Shown here piece by piece: positions 39,699 to 50,700 of a stretch of 64,000 nucleotides of DNA. The notes beneath the pieces were generated by a model that did not search any database, had not been told where the DNA came from, and saw only the letters and a list, made by a program, of their open reading frames with translations. Both the position numbers and the translations under genes were made by a program. This DNA comes from Lanius collurio (lineage: Eukaryota; Chordata; Aves; Passeriformes; Laniidae): contig JACBWW010000004.1 in the NCBI GenBank assembly GCA_020086605.1, positions 31,383,488-31,447,487 of the forward strand, in the 5' to 3' direction. The first letter of the stretch is position 1, and the number at the start of each line of letters is the position of its first letter.

Positions 39699-41597
39699 TC
39701 TTTCTGAAATTTATAGAACAGGGCATAATATTTTTATTCTTCTTCTTTTAGCTAATCAAGTAGGCAGTGAACTGAAGAGGTTTGTTTGCTGTTTTGCTTT
39801 TGGCTCAAATAGTTGTAATCAGTACAATTTTTGGGTACCAGGAATGCTGGTAAAATGAAGTGAGGTTCAATGTTTTGACTACATGCATAGGTCATACATT
39901 TTTTAGCTAATCAAATTTTATAAACATGTACCTCACATAAGAATACCTCACCTGTCTGCTTGAAGCCAGTCTTCCTTTTCCCTACATATAATATTTGTTA
40001 AAGAGAAATTATATTAAGTCAGCCTGGATTATATAATAATTGCCAGGAATTATCTTAAGATATTGTCAAATGCCAAAATGTTTTTATTACTCATTTTCAG
40101 ATGGTTTAAATAATGAGGCTTTTAAGTATTCATCTTCAAGGCAGGGTTTGTTTGGTTGGGTTTTTCAGGAAAAATGTACAGGAGTCCATTGTTTCAAATG
40201 CTTATGTATTAACTTTGCAATGACTCTAGCCATCCAGGTTTGAACAGGTAGGCTGATTTTACTCTCCTTTGATGGTAACATATTCTCTCTCAACAGTAAT
40301 AATGACAAACCCAAATGCTATGCTTCTGTTTCTTCTCTACATGAAGAGATTGGATCCATGGGAGTTCTTGCTGTTCTTGTGCAGGTGAACTCCATTAAAA
40401 TTATTAGGGTCCTGTTTTGTTAAGGCTCTTCCCCCTGATTAAGGACTGAAAGGATAAACTCACTCTATAAATACCAAATTTGCAGTTGCTGTATTTTAAA
40501 TTGGAAAATGCTTATTTTTTATTGTTAGTATTATGACATGACATGCCTCTGGATCTCTCCTTTTCTGTCAGAATTACTATTGAGAGCCAGCTTTGGCCAA
40601 GAGTACAATGTGTTTCTTTTAAAACAATACCACAAGTGGGCTACTCATGTGAGGTCCTGATCATCCACAAGTGTCTGTGGGAATTCAGCTGGAATTAATT
40701 TGATGTTTGTTTTGAGATCACTTGATCTTTGACCTTTTATGTAAAGGACCTATGGTGACAGCAGAACAGCTTGCTTCAAAAGATGCAATGTAATTAGTTT
40801 GGTCTGCCTGGCTTCAAATCCTTTTAAACCCGTATCTGCTGCATGGCAGGCAAGGTCATAAAGATTTGACACGAAGTGAAGTAGGATTTTTTTGGCAATT
40901 TCACATCTTCTTCCTCTGACTGGAGATCTGGATTTGTTGCCAAGCAGCCTTCTCTGCATCCTCTTTACATTGGCTACAAAGCAAGATTGGAAATTGTTCC
41001 CCAGCTTTTAACTTCCTTTCTATAGAGTCAGCCCAGACTCAAGCTGCAGTGCTTGTGCTTACAGATGCCAATTTTCAAATGCTTTCCTATGAATATCCAA
41101 ACTAGTAAATTAAGGAAATCACCAGCAATGCCTTCAGACAAGTACTGACTTTTTGAAGTGGCCAACCAATGGCTGCTAATCTAAACTTTCTAGGCAATAC
41201 CACAAAGAACTAAATCTGTGTGTTAATTAAAAATACAATGTTGTCACCCCATAAGAAATCAAGTATTAAATAGTAAAGTCTGCAGCATGATTAAATTAAG
41301 TGGAAAGTAGTTCCAAGATTGTTTTTTACCACTGAGGAAGACAAATGTTGAGTCCTTCAAATTCTCTTGCTCAGTAATTGCAGTTCTCTTCCCCTCCATG
41401 GAAATCTTCTAAGCCATTCTTTTCTTTTAAGTTTGCTCAGGCACCCAAGAGCATAAAGAGTTAATGCCCTTGTAATGGTCATTTGTACATAAAGTTGTAA
41501 TTATTTATTTTCTCATTTGTACCATATCAAGGCTTTGTACAATGTTTAAGTTTTGTTTTCAAATTATTTTGTATTTTATTTTTATAAACTGGTTCTA

Positions 41598-41603
41598 AAT
41601 AAA
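41598..41603 (+). terminator. Candidate distal poly(A) signal of TTBK2
   Basis: Canonical AATAAA with GT-rich sequence (gattgtgtttc) about 30-50 bases downstream. It is the best-placed signal before the convergent gene. Confidence 0.6.
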
Positions 41604-41625
41604 ATATTCATTCAGCATGCAAAAC

Positions 41626-44600
41626 TTCAATTCTTGATTGTGTTTCTATAATGATTCGTTAACTTATAAAGCTTTAGATGAAATATTTTTCAGCATTTTT
41701 TACTATTGCAACCCTGTAATTTAAATGGATAAAGTGCTTTGGCAGAGATCATTTTTTCTGTTTCAAGAAAGTAAAAAGCAAGCGTGCGTTGGCATTATTG
41801 CAGTGTGAATCAGATGTTCATATTGCAAATTGGAATGATTGGATCAATGGAAGTTTATCTGGTTTAGTAGGTTCATGTGTTGTACATTAATAACAACAGA
41901 AAAACCCAAATGGGCCCCCTCAGAAACCTGACTTTCTGTTTGCTCTTACCTCTTCTGTCTGTATTCATCTAAACAATAAATGATTGGCACAGCCAGATCA
42001 GGTCAATTTAAGTAACAGTATGGTGGTCCTGAAAAGCCATCTGCTTTTTTCCGTTCAAGATTGTAGTTTTTTATTTAGTCAGAGGCCACTATAATTGACC
42101 TCTTTTGGGGATAATCAGCTGTCTGGATGTAGTCACTGAGCTTTTACAGCCTCTTGAGGAGACTTGTCTCCCTCAGTACAATAAACTTAAGCAGCAGATA
42201 GCAGAGAAATGAATGAATGGAAGTTTTTATTGAATCTGAGTGCTATGGAGAAAATGTAGTGTCAAGCTACCAGTTGCTCTTAGTTTCCTCCAATAACCTT
42301 TTATTTCTCTTTCTAGTAAAACTAGGCATAAATAGAGGGTAAAATCATCACAATTTATATTTGTAGTTTGTGTGCCTGAATGTCTTTGTCCTATGCTACC
42401 AGAAAATACTACCTGCACTTTGTACAGTAGGACAAGTTTTTTTTTGGGAAGTCCAGAAGATTTGGAGAAAATTCTCTGGATCTCTTTCTCACTATTACCA
42501 CTGTTATGCCTTTTATTCGGGCAAATTAAAAGCCAGCTTTGGCTTTGTTCAAATAATTGGCAGTATTTTCATTAAGCTTCATGACCAGCTTATTTGCTCT
42601 TGTCATTTGTACAAATAGCTTAGATAGCTTCACAGGAGAGGAAACAAATTGGGAATTCAGTTATTCAGTAACAGTCCCAAGAAAATTATGTTTCACTTTC
42701 TGTTAAGAGCAGCCAGAAACTTAATGGCATGGCTTCTGGATGGTGTGTGTGATTTCAGTGCTCCCAACAGAACCATCATTTAATCACAGAAAGGGTGTGT
42801 AAAGAAATTGCAACAAACTGTATTAATTTGAAGATGAAAATAACAATTTTGCCCACTCTGTAGTGATGAGAGGTAGCTCAGTTTCTTTCCTTGTGTAAAA
42901 TAGTAAATCTAGAATGTATCAGAAGTGGAAGAGTGATTTTGATCTAGCTCCAATATATGTATGTCAGTGGTACAACTGAAACACAGGGAAAGAAGATCAG
43001 AACAAGGATGCTATGGCAGATTGATGTTGAAGTCTGGTTGTTGTCTGACCACCACAGTGTCTTTTAGCATTGCCAGGCTTGTCTTCATTCATACAGGAGA
43101 TCCAATCTGCCCCTTCTGCTCGTAGGACCTTGCTGCTCTTCTCTACTTGCACAGTAGCTGCCTCTCATGTAAATCAGTACTGGAACATGAGAAAGCAGAC
43201 ACAAGTCAACTCTCCCAAGAAATGCTGTAGTAGGTGAAATTCAAAAATTAGGTAGTAGGTGAAATTGCAGTAAGAACTGAAACATCAAAAGAAAGGTAAG
43301 AACTGCCTGTTGCAATCTGGACAAGCTCAAACTGCTGCCCAGAAGGACCAGGTAGATCACATTTGCTAATCCACATGGAATGTCATGGTAGCATGAATTA
43401 GTTCTTCATCCATGAAAACAAAATACAAAAAACCCTGCTCAAGCGAGCCCCTCCATACCGATGGGGGAGAAATAATGCTTCCAACAGGTTAATCTGGGAA
43501 GCTTTTAACAACATAGACTCAAAAATCTGATTTAGAGGGATTAATTCTTTGCCATTCTTAAACTCAGCAATTTATTAATACCTGTTACCTATACCATCTC
43601 CTTCTGTTAAGGTAAACCTGGAAAAGAAAACTTTCTCTTCTTCAAGGCATTAATCCCAATCAACATTGTGCTGTACATGCATAATTTTATTTTTGTGAGA
43701 TATTTGCATATTTTACTCTATCTGTAATACTGAAAGAAAACACTTGATAACAACTGATTACCCTGTATTCACATTTTAGTAGGCAGCAGTGGTTGGTTTT
43801 TGAAGTGCAAGTGAGTTAAATCAGTACACCAAAGTGGTGTAAGGGCAGAAATGAAGTACTTATACATACATTTTCATATGGTAGAGTTCAGTCAAAGCTG
43901 ACTGTAAAAATGGCATATCTTATGCTAAGATTACATATTCTTATGCTTCTAGGAGAGGGGCAATTTAATTGCTATTCTCTATGTTATTTGTGTTTGCTAA
44001 CTTCCTGCAGCAGGAATGCTTGTGCAAACTGACTGTAACACTCGAGGCAGCTAGTCATTGCTATAATCCAAATTTATCTGTAGAATTTTTTTAACGGTGA
44101 TAAATGCTTAAGAAGAGAACCCGTATGATTTTTTAAGTCATTGGACAAAATTTCAAGTGAGAGTGTTTTTGTTTGCCCTCTGGTACGGACGCCAGATATA
44201 AGAATATTGCACCTCTGCTACCTCTGAATGGTGCAAAGTAGATTGGCTCTAATATATAAGCCTAAAACATCTTAAAATAGTGCCAGTGACAATAGTTTTC
44301 CCCTAACTAAATGCAAAAAGGAGATTTTTCTTTTTGGCATGAAGATAAAATGATTTTTGCTTGTTTCAGGGTTGACACCAGGTTGCATTTTGCTCCAACT
44401 CTTCCTCATCTTTCTTGTTCCTTGGGTTTACAGTTTCAAGAAAGGAAACAAAGATAAAAGCGTCCTAAACTATGCAAGAGTATTTGTGTGGAATGAAGTG
44501 AGCCCCTGCCTCCTGTAATTTAACAGCAAATCTAACTTACATTTAATGTAAAATAATGCAAAGCTTTTTGCTCTCTGTATTTCAAATAGTGTGGTACCGA

Positions 44601-45095
44601 TTCCATGAGGCTTACAGAAACAGATAAACATACAGCCTACATATAACCTATATGTCAGAAACAGGCATCACTCATCAATTCCTCATTTTTGCTATATTTC
44701 TCTATTTTAACCATGTGACAAAAAAGAGGCTTCTCTGCTAGTGCAGTAAAACAAAATGTCTTTGAAGAGAAGGCGCATTTGATAAACTGGGAATGAACAA
44801 CAGCCAAGTGGAACAACGTTGTATGAATTCTGAGGAGGACACTCATGGATGCCTCAATGCTGAGCTATTCCTCGAATAAGCAAGTGTCTCAAACTCCTCC
44901 TGTGATGCCTTGCACAGCTCAGACTTAAAAAAACCTCAGCAACAACCAAGCAAACACCCCCAACATTATTAGAAAAGGGAAGTACTTAAGAAATCAGCTA
45001 CTCCTGAGGTTTGTTTAATCCAAGAACCAAGTGACTTGTGTAAGCTCCTGGTGGTCAGTAACCATAACGTTACCTTTCTACCCCTCTGTCATGCC
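41626..45095. other. Intergenic region between convergent genes
   Basis: About 3.5 kb of AT-rich sequence between the presumed 3' ends of TTBK2 (+) and the Myb/SANT gene (-). It holds a spaced direct repeat, gtagtaggtgaaatt, at about 43227 and 43252. I see no open frame with recognisable similarity and no named repeat. Confidence 0.7.
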
Positions 45096-45199
45096 TTTTA
45101 TTTTTCAAAAGGTGACATTAAACAAAGGACGATACAGGCAAAAGTCTTAATTAAAATAAATGTTTGTTTTTTTTAAGAGAATAAAGAAAAGAGAAGAAA

Positions 45200-45205
45200 T
45201 TTATT
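45200..45205 (-). terminator. Candidate poly(A) signal of the Myb/SANT-like gene
   Basis: AATAAA on the - strand about 180 bases after the stop. A second copy lies at 45097-45102. Which one is used cannot be told from sequence. Confidence 0.45.
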
Positions 45206-45383
45206 AGCCAACAGCAACAGTTAACTGAGACTGTTAATTAGTGTTTAATGCCACCTATAGCAAAATGTTTCCCACTGGGAAAAACATGGGAGGCAAGTCC
45301 ACTTAGCTCCTTCAAAGTAACAGGCTGGAGCAGAACATACAACAGCACCCAACAACACAGTCACTTTACATATATTCAAGTTT

Positions 45384-46042
45384 TTACACATCTGCAAAGC
45401 AGAAGTAGTAGCAGCCATTTGGATGTTCTTTCTTAATGCTTCTCAGGGGAGGCCTAGGAAACTCGGAAGGACCTGGTTCTTGTGATATGGAGCTGGAGCT
45501 GCAGCTGCTGCTTCTGCTGCTGCTTCCAGCCACCTGTGCTCTACCTCTGTCCTTAGCAGGGGAGAGCTGGGGGGATCCTGGGCTCAGGTACCCAGCTGTG
45601 GTCTGAGTAGAGGCAGAGGCATGTGTGGTTGGGCCAGCGTTGTTTTTTACATAGACGTTCTTGATAGCAACAAGCGTATGTGCCATGATGCTGATGCTGT
45701 TACTCAGATCTTGCATGCCTTGCTGCAGCAGCCGAAGATTGTGGTTGACAGTGTCAAAACCAGACTGGATCACCTGTATTTGGGTCTGCTGAATCTGCAG
45801 TAGGTCCTCTTCAGTCATTTCGTTTTGGTCTGCCTGGGACCTGCCTTTTGTTTTGGCTTTTACTTTCCCAGAGGAACCACCACCTGATGTCCCCAGAAAA
45901 GGCAGTTGTTCTTGACTAGGGGGAACCACTACCATGTCCTCAGAGCTTTCTTCTGGCTCTACCACCTTCACCACTATTTCTTCTTTGAGGTTCATCTGCT
46001 CAAGACTGGATTGATGAGATGGACCAGGATTGCCATTAAACC
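45384..46042 (-). CDS. Myb/SANT-like gene exon 2: helix and Ser-rich tail
   Basis: Begins GG to complete Gly152, then FNGNPGPSHQSS. The acceptor is a C-rich tract ending CCTTCTAG. It includes acidic/hydrophobic stretches (EEIVVKVVEPEE, DMVVVPP), the 228-286 amphipathic helix, and a Ser-rich run encoded by AGC-type triplets (+ strand 45491-45528). The stop TAA is at 45386-45384. The intron is 828 bp with nothing notable apart from the G-run at its acceptor. Confidence 0.88.
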
Positions 46043-47324
46043 CTAGAAGGGGGGTGGGGGGTGGGGGGAAGAAAAGCAAAGTAAAGCCTGTGAGAAACTT
46101 CAATAACCTCAGTGGTCAGTGACACATTTTCTCATTCACTAAGCACTAACATTAGTCCTTGAAACAAGACTCTCAAATTCACACTAGGTTATCTTTGATG
46201 GTTTTAGAATACAAATTACCTTGATAGGTGGTAAGAAAACTATAATATGCATTTACCAGTCAACCATGTATCTGCATGCTCCCTTACCACCACAGAAGCC
46301 AAGCTTTAGGATCCCAGAGACAAAGTTCACTGCAAGCTCATTTCATGCTCTATTGCACACGCAGTAACCAGTAAGAGCATTGCTGAAACACTGTGATTGT
46401 GAGAATCCCTTGGTATTGAAGGTGATAATTTCAACGTGCTAGGACAGGATCTCTGGCACGTACGAAGTTAGGTACTCGCAGCACTTTGTACTGCCTGGAC
46501 CTGCTTGCTGCCATGGCTTATTGCATTTGCACGAATAGTTATAGCAATAGTGAAGATCGGTGACCGGGTCTAACGCCTCGTAGATGGGCAGCATCTGCTA
46601 CGAGACGGGGTTTTTACTCTTGGGTGCTGTTCTCAGGCACTTTTATGACCTACAGCACGAAGCCTCACAGTTCTGCGAGCGTGCACATACGTTCTGCATT
46701 TCCAAGGATCCGAACCAGACCTTTCCTGCGGGGCCGATCCCCGCGGCCCCTGCGCGCACGCAGCGGGCGGGCAGCGCCGATCCCCCGCAGACGGGGGCTC
46801 CCGCGGCTGCGGCGGGGGACGCCGGGCGGAGGGTCCGGGGCGGCGCCGCGGGAGTCGCTCCCGCACTCACCCATGTCCCCCACGACGGCGCCGGGCAGCT
46901 CCAGCGTGTCGATGCCACCCACGATGGGCACGGCCTCGGCGGGCAGCAGGGAGCCGTACGCACGGCGCTGGCGGCGGGCGGGCGGCGCGGCAGCGGGCGG
47001 CAGCTCCTCGGGGGACAGGAGGAGGCCGAGGGCGGGGGGCGCCGGCGGCCCGCAGCCCTGAGAGAGGCGGCACAGCTTGCTGCGGTCGCGGCGCTTCAGG
47101 TCCCGCCAGCGCTTCTTCAAGTCCTCCACGTCGCGGGGGCAGGCGGCCACCGGGTTCACCTTGTGCCGGATCAGCTCCCACACCTTCCGCTTCTGGCCCG
47201 CGGAGGCGCGGCCGGGTCCCGCTGCGAACAGCAGCTGCTCGTGCTTCAGCACCTGCTCGATCAGCACCTCCGTCTCCGCCTCGTTGAAATTCGCCTTGCG
47301 CCGTTTGGGCGAGTCCTCGGCCAT
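45384..47324 (-). CDS. Myb/SANT-like DNA-binding protein, two exons, 370 residues
   Basis: Joined exons 47324-46871 and 46042-45384 (minus strand) split one Gly codon and give 370 residues ending YYFCFADV. Residues 12-88 form a three-helix Myb/SANT-like domain (Myb_DNA-bind_5 type) with Trp49 and Trp73, preceded by a basic KRRK nuclear signal at 7-10. This domain type is shared with NAIF1, MYPOP and TSNARE1, some of which derive from the Myb gene of Harbinger transposons. Residues about 228-286 form a Leu/Ile/Gln-rich amphipathic helix, likely for oligomerisation. A Ser-rich tail follows. Two psi-K-x-E sumoylation-like sites lie at K171 and K355. It is probably a nuclear regulator. It is divergent from CDAN1 and convergent with TTBK2. 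I do not know its symbol, and its target is unknown. Confidence 0.85.
46049..46068 (+). other. Potential G-quadruplex (three G6 runs)
   Basis: Three runs of six G separated by single T on the + strand, which is the template strand of the Myb/SANT-like gene. The complementary C-run forms most of the polypyrimidine tract of that gene's exon 2 acceptor. Confidence 0.75.
46871..47324 (-). CDS. Myb/SANT-like gene exon 1: DNA-binding domain
   Basis: Starts at ATG 47324-47322 and reads MAEDSPKRRKANFNEAETEV onward. It ends one base into a Gly codon at a consensus donor (GTGAGT, + strand 46865-46870). The C-terminal half is Pro/Ala-rich and GC-rich, in keeping with the CpG island, and ends AVVGDM. 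The start is chosen because the domain begins shortly after it and no in-frame domain sequence is seen upstream. Confidence 0.88.
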
Positions 47325-47665
47325 CCTCCGCCGCGGGTGTCGGCGGGCGGGCGGGCGAGAAGCCGCGGAGACGGGGCGGGGGGACGCCGCTGCCCTTCCT
47401 TGCGCCCCGGCCCGCGGGTGCCGCCGCCGCTAGGCCGGGCCCCGAGCCCTGCTGGGGAAGGAAATACCGCGCATGAGAGGAAAAGACGCGCACGGACCGG
47501 CGCAGGCGCCCCGTGCCCCGCGTGTTGACATGGGGAGGGGGCGCGGCCCCCGCCCGCCTCCCCGGCGGGAATCCCCGCTCGGCGCCGCCCCCGCGGGAAG
47601 GGGGGACACGCCGGGCCCGCCCCCGGCGCGGGTTGTGCGCGTGCTCGGCGGGAGCGGCGCCGGGA

Positions 47666-47761
47666 ATGGCGGCGGTTTTGGAGCTGCTGCTGCAGGAGGA
47701 GGTGCCGGTCAGCGCCGTGGTGCGGTGGCTCCGGCACGGCCCCGGCCACCGCCCGGCTGAG
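47666..47761 (+). CDS. CDAN1: CDAN1 exon 1
   Basis: Thirty-two codons from ATG 47666, [20 protein letters not shown] onward, ending PAE at donor gtaacg. The start is supported by alignment to the human N-terminus from residue 1. Upstream sequence is CpG-rich promoter. Confidence 0.94.
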
Positions 47762-50700
47762 GTAACGCGCCCTGGGTCGTCCGCTCGTCCTCCCTCTCTC
47801 CCTCCCTCCGCGCCGTGGCTGTGGCGGGGCCGGGCCCGCAGCCGCGCCACTCCCCCAGCGCCCTCCGCTGCCGTGGGCCGGGGCCGTGCTGGAAAGTTTG
47901 TCTGCCCCGCGCTGCTTGTGANNNNNNNNNNNNNNNNNNNNNNNNNNNNNNNNNNNNNNNNNNNNNNNNNNNNNNNNNNNNNNNNNNNNNNNNNNNNNNN
48001 NNNNNNNNNNNNNNNNNNNNNNNNNNNNNNNNNNNNNNNNNNNNNNNNNNNNNNNNNNNNNNNNNNNNNNNNNNNNNNNNNNNNNNNNNNNNNNNNNNNN
48101 NNNNNNNNNNNNNNNNNNNNNNNNNNNNNNNNNNNNNNNNNNNNNNNNNNNNNNNNNNNNNNNNNNNNNNNNNNNNNNNNNNNNNNNNNNNNNNNNNNNN
48201 NNNNNNNNNNNNNNNNNNNNNNNNNNNNNNNNNNNNNNNNNNNNNNNNNNNNNNNNNNNNNNNNNNNNNNNNNNNNNNNNNNNNNNNNNNNNNNNNNNNN
48301 NNNNNNNNNNNNNNNNNNNNNGGTGGCGCCGCGCGGCTCCGGGCGGGAGCGGGGGGGCCCCGCGGCCGCTGGCGCGGGAAGCGCCGGGAGCCCGCGCTGC
48401 CGTGTGCCGGCGCAGAGCTGGGTGAGGAGAGGGCCGGGCGGTGCAGCACAGCTCAGCTGGTGTACCGAGGGAACGCGGAGACACCAGGGGGTGACGGCTC
48501 CCGCGTCTTTGTCGGGGAAGGTAGCGGTGAGAGAAGGACGAGGCTGTCAGCACCCAGGGCTTGGCGCTGGCTCTGTGCAGGCGCCAGCGCGCCTCCCGGC
48601 TGGATGCTCGTCCCGCCTGGACCTTGACGAGGATCTTTGCGGGCTGGGAGAGGGTACTTGCTGGCTGAGCTTTGTAATGAACATTTTGTGTTCTTGTGGA
48701 AATAAAAACATTTCTAACTGTAAATGGACTAGAAGTGCCTGTATTTCGGATAGAGAATAACACCGAGAAACAATTTGTATTTAAAGCATCTTCTGCCTGA
48801 CCCCCCTCGCAGAGTGTTACCTAGTACTAAAACTCACTGGTGTCACCCACATAGAGTTAGTCGGGTATTGCCATCATTCTAAATGTATGGGAAGAATGGA
48901 CCAGCACTTTATGTTGTGTGGTATTTCTTTGACTGTGACTTGCAGAAGCAGACCTGCCGACATTATGAAGTTTGAGACCCTGCCAGCTCAGCTAGCACTG
49001 TGTAGGTGAGGGGTATGGAGGTCAAAAGGTTTACCCTTGCAAGGGAATTTCTTGCTGCCTTTTACTGTTGGGAGCAGCGCAGTTGCTTCAGCATGAGAAA
49101 GCAAGTGGGAAGTTTGCAGCTGGTAGCTGGTGACAGGTTGTTGTTACCCAGCTGTGGAGGAACTAAACCTCTGTTAACTTGGATAGAGAAAGATGAGTGA
49201 AAACAGTTGTGCTCTGAAAAACTGGAGAAACTACCTGACCTTATGCATAGCATAGACTGTAATAATCTTTTTGCCCCTTTGCTAATCCCAGGGGGGGCAC
49301 CCAATGATACACTAGGCTATGTCTTGCTCTAGCTCTCATGGCAGTTTTGGGCTGGAGATGGTCTTCTGAAACCTCATGGGGGGTCGTGTTCTGACTTGTG
49401 CTTTTTCACTGATTGTTGGCTGCTTGGCTTGTTATCCAGGCTGTGTCAGAATCTTACCCTTTTACAAGAAGCTGAATTGGTCTCATGCTTTCAAATATGA
49501 TCTTTAGTATAGATGTTGAGGATTGTGTGACTCCAGTCATGGGCATGCTTTTGCTGTCTTCTTTCATGCAGAAAACCTTCAGAAATAGTGCTTGCCTTCT
49601 TGACTTTTCATCTAGTAGGGTTGTTAACATAACTTTACGGGAGTACGTATGCAATGCTTTTTATATTAGTAAGGAAAAAGTTGCTGCCTTGAAGAATTTC
49701 TTCTGTTGTTGCAAATGTTGCTGAATCCTAATGAGAGGAAATAGAAACCTGGTGCAGTGTTAGGAACCAAAGAATTTTTACCCAGGGTACAAAACTTTAA
49801 GCTGCACATGTAACATGAATTCATTTTTTGTCTAGGTTTACCCTTGTAAGATCACCACCTCCTGTTTAGATTTCAAATTTTGAGCCAGTGGTGGGTTTTT
49901 TGTTTAGGTTTCTTAAGTATAAGCTTCACATACCTTAAAGTTGCACAATCTCTGTTTAGACCTCTGTGAGGTCTCAAGGGAGCAAAATTATTTAATTGAA
50001 ATGGAAAAGCAGCTTTGTATTTGGCGCTGCAGGACACCCAAGTGCTTTAACGGTTGTTGTTACAGCACCCCTCTGTGGGAGCAGGTGGCATTCACAGAGA
50101 AATAGGGCACAGACATGGCAACTTTTAGATTTTTCAGTTAGAATTAGATGCTTTCAGAATTGATGTTTTTGAAGTGTTGAATTTAGGGGTGGCTGCCAGT
50201 TGCTCCAAGTCCTCCCTGGCCGTAGCTTCAGTGAGTATTACTGATGTTTCCATGGAACAGTTCCACTGTTTTCCAGTCAGAGACCAAAGTGAATGACTCC
50301 ATCTGAAAACTTGTGCCAAAATGGCTTGTGTTTAGGCTAATTTTCAGATCTATGACCAGCACTATGGTTGCTTGAATTTCAGTGACCTATTTTGACATGT
50401 TGGTTTTTACTGTGTTTTGAAATCCCATAGTTACTACTTAAATGTGTCTGGGTACATGGATAGAAAGAATCAGGTAGCACCTATATATTAATTCTTTGTC
50501 TGCTTCTCTCGTAGGAGAACCACATCCATGACAAGCTAGTATCTCTTAGCTTGCTTCAGAAAGATTTTGTGCCTTTTCTGCTGAATTTTTTAAGGGAGCA
50601 GACCAGCCAGATCCTGACTAATGGACCCCCTACTCCTGCTAAGACTCCTAGTTCCAAGGCCCATGGGAGCCAAAGGACAGGATCAGAAAGGAGGGCAGGC

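Larger units (their letters stand above)
34503..41625 (+). other. TTBK2: Probable TTBK2 3' UTR (about 7.1 kb)
   Basis: The region after the TAG stop is AT-rich and non-coding. The end is inferred from the AATAAA at 41598-41603, preceded by a T/A-rich stretch with TGTACATA (41484-41491, a Pumilio-type site) and followed by a GT-rich downstream segment at about 41625-41650. An earlier AATAAA at 35383-35388 could give a short form. A human TTBK2 3' UTR of several kb is known to me, so this length is plausible. The exact cleavage site is inferred, and a shorter UTR cannot be excluded. Within it are a CR1 tail, T24 plus hairpin, and TA-rich stretches. Confidence 0.6.
46725..48640. promoter_or_regulatory. 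CpG island with bidirectional promoter
   Basis: Very GC- and CpG-rich sequence covers exon 1 of the Myb/SANT-like gene, the 341 bp between the two start codons (47325-47665), and CDAN1 exon 1 with the start of its intron. GC-box-like runs (ggggcgggggg near 47374; gggagggggcgcgg near 47532) and an NRF1-like gcgcaggcgc (about 47500-47509) are visible. No TATA box is apparent. The 400-N gap interrupts it. Transcription start sites are not determinable. Confidence 0.8.

Noticed and set aside
43227..43266. Spaced direct repeat gtagtaggtgaaatt as an array
   Set aside because: Only two short copies; not a CRISPR or satellite array, and such structures are not expected in this genome.
46584..47528. 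314-codon plus-strand open frame over the Myb/SANT-like exon 1
   Set aside because: It is the antisense shadow of a real exon in GC-rich sequence; composition is Arg/Gly/Ala/Pro-rich with no domain.
46867..47850. 327-codon minus-strand frame overlapping Myb/SANT-like exon 1
   Set aside because: A different frame from the Myb/SANT domain and low-complexity Arg/Pro/Ala-rich; the domain-coding frame with the donor site explains the locus.
47261..48763. Long minus-strand open frame (500 codons), and plus-strand frames 47513-48760 and 47815-48627
   Set aside because: All run through the 400-N gap and owe their length to unknown bases and to GC-rich, stop-poor CpG-island sequence; they overlap CDAN1 exon 1 in other frames.
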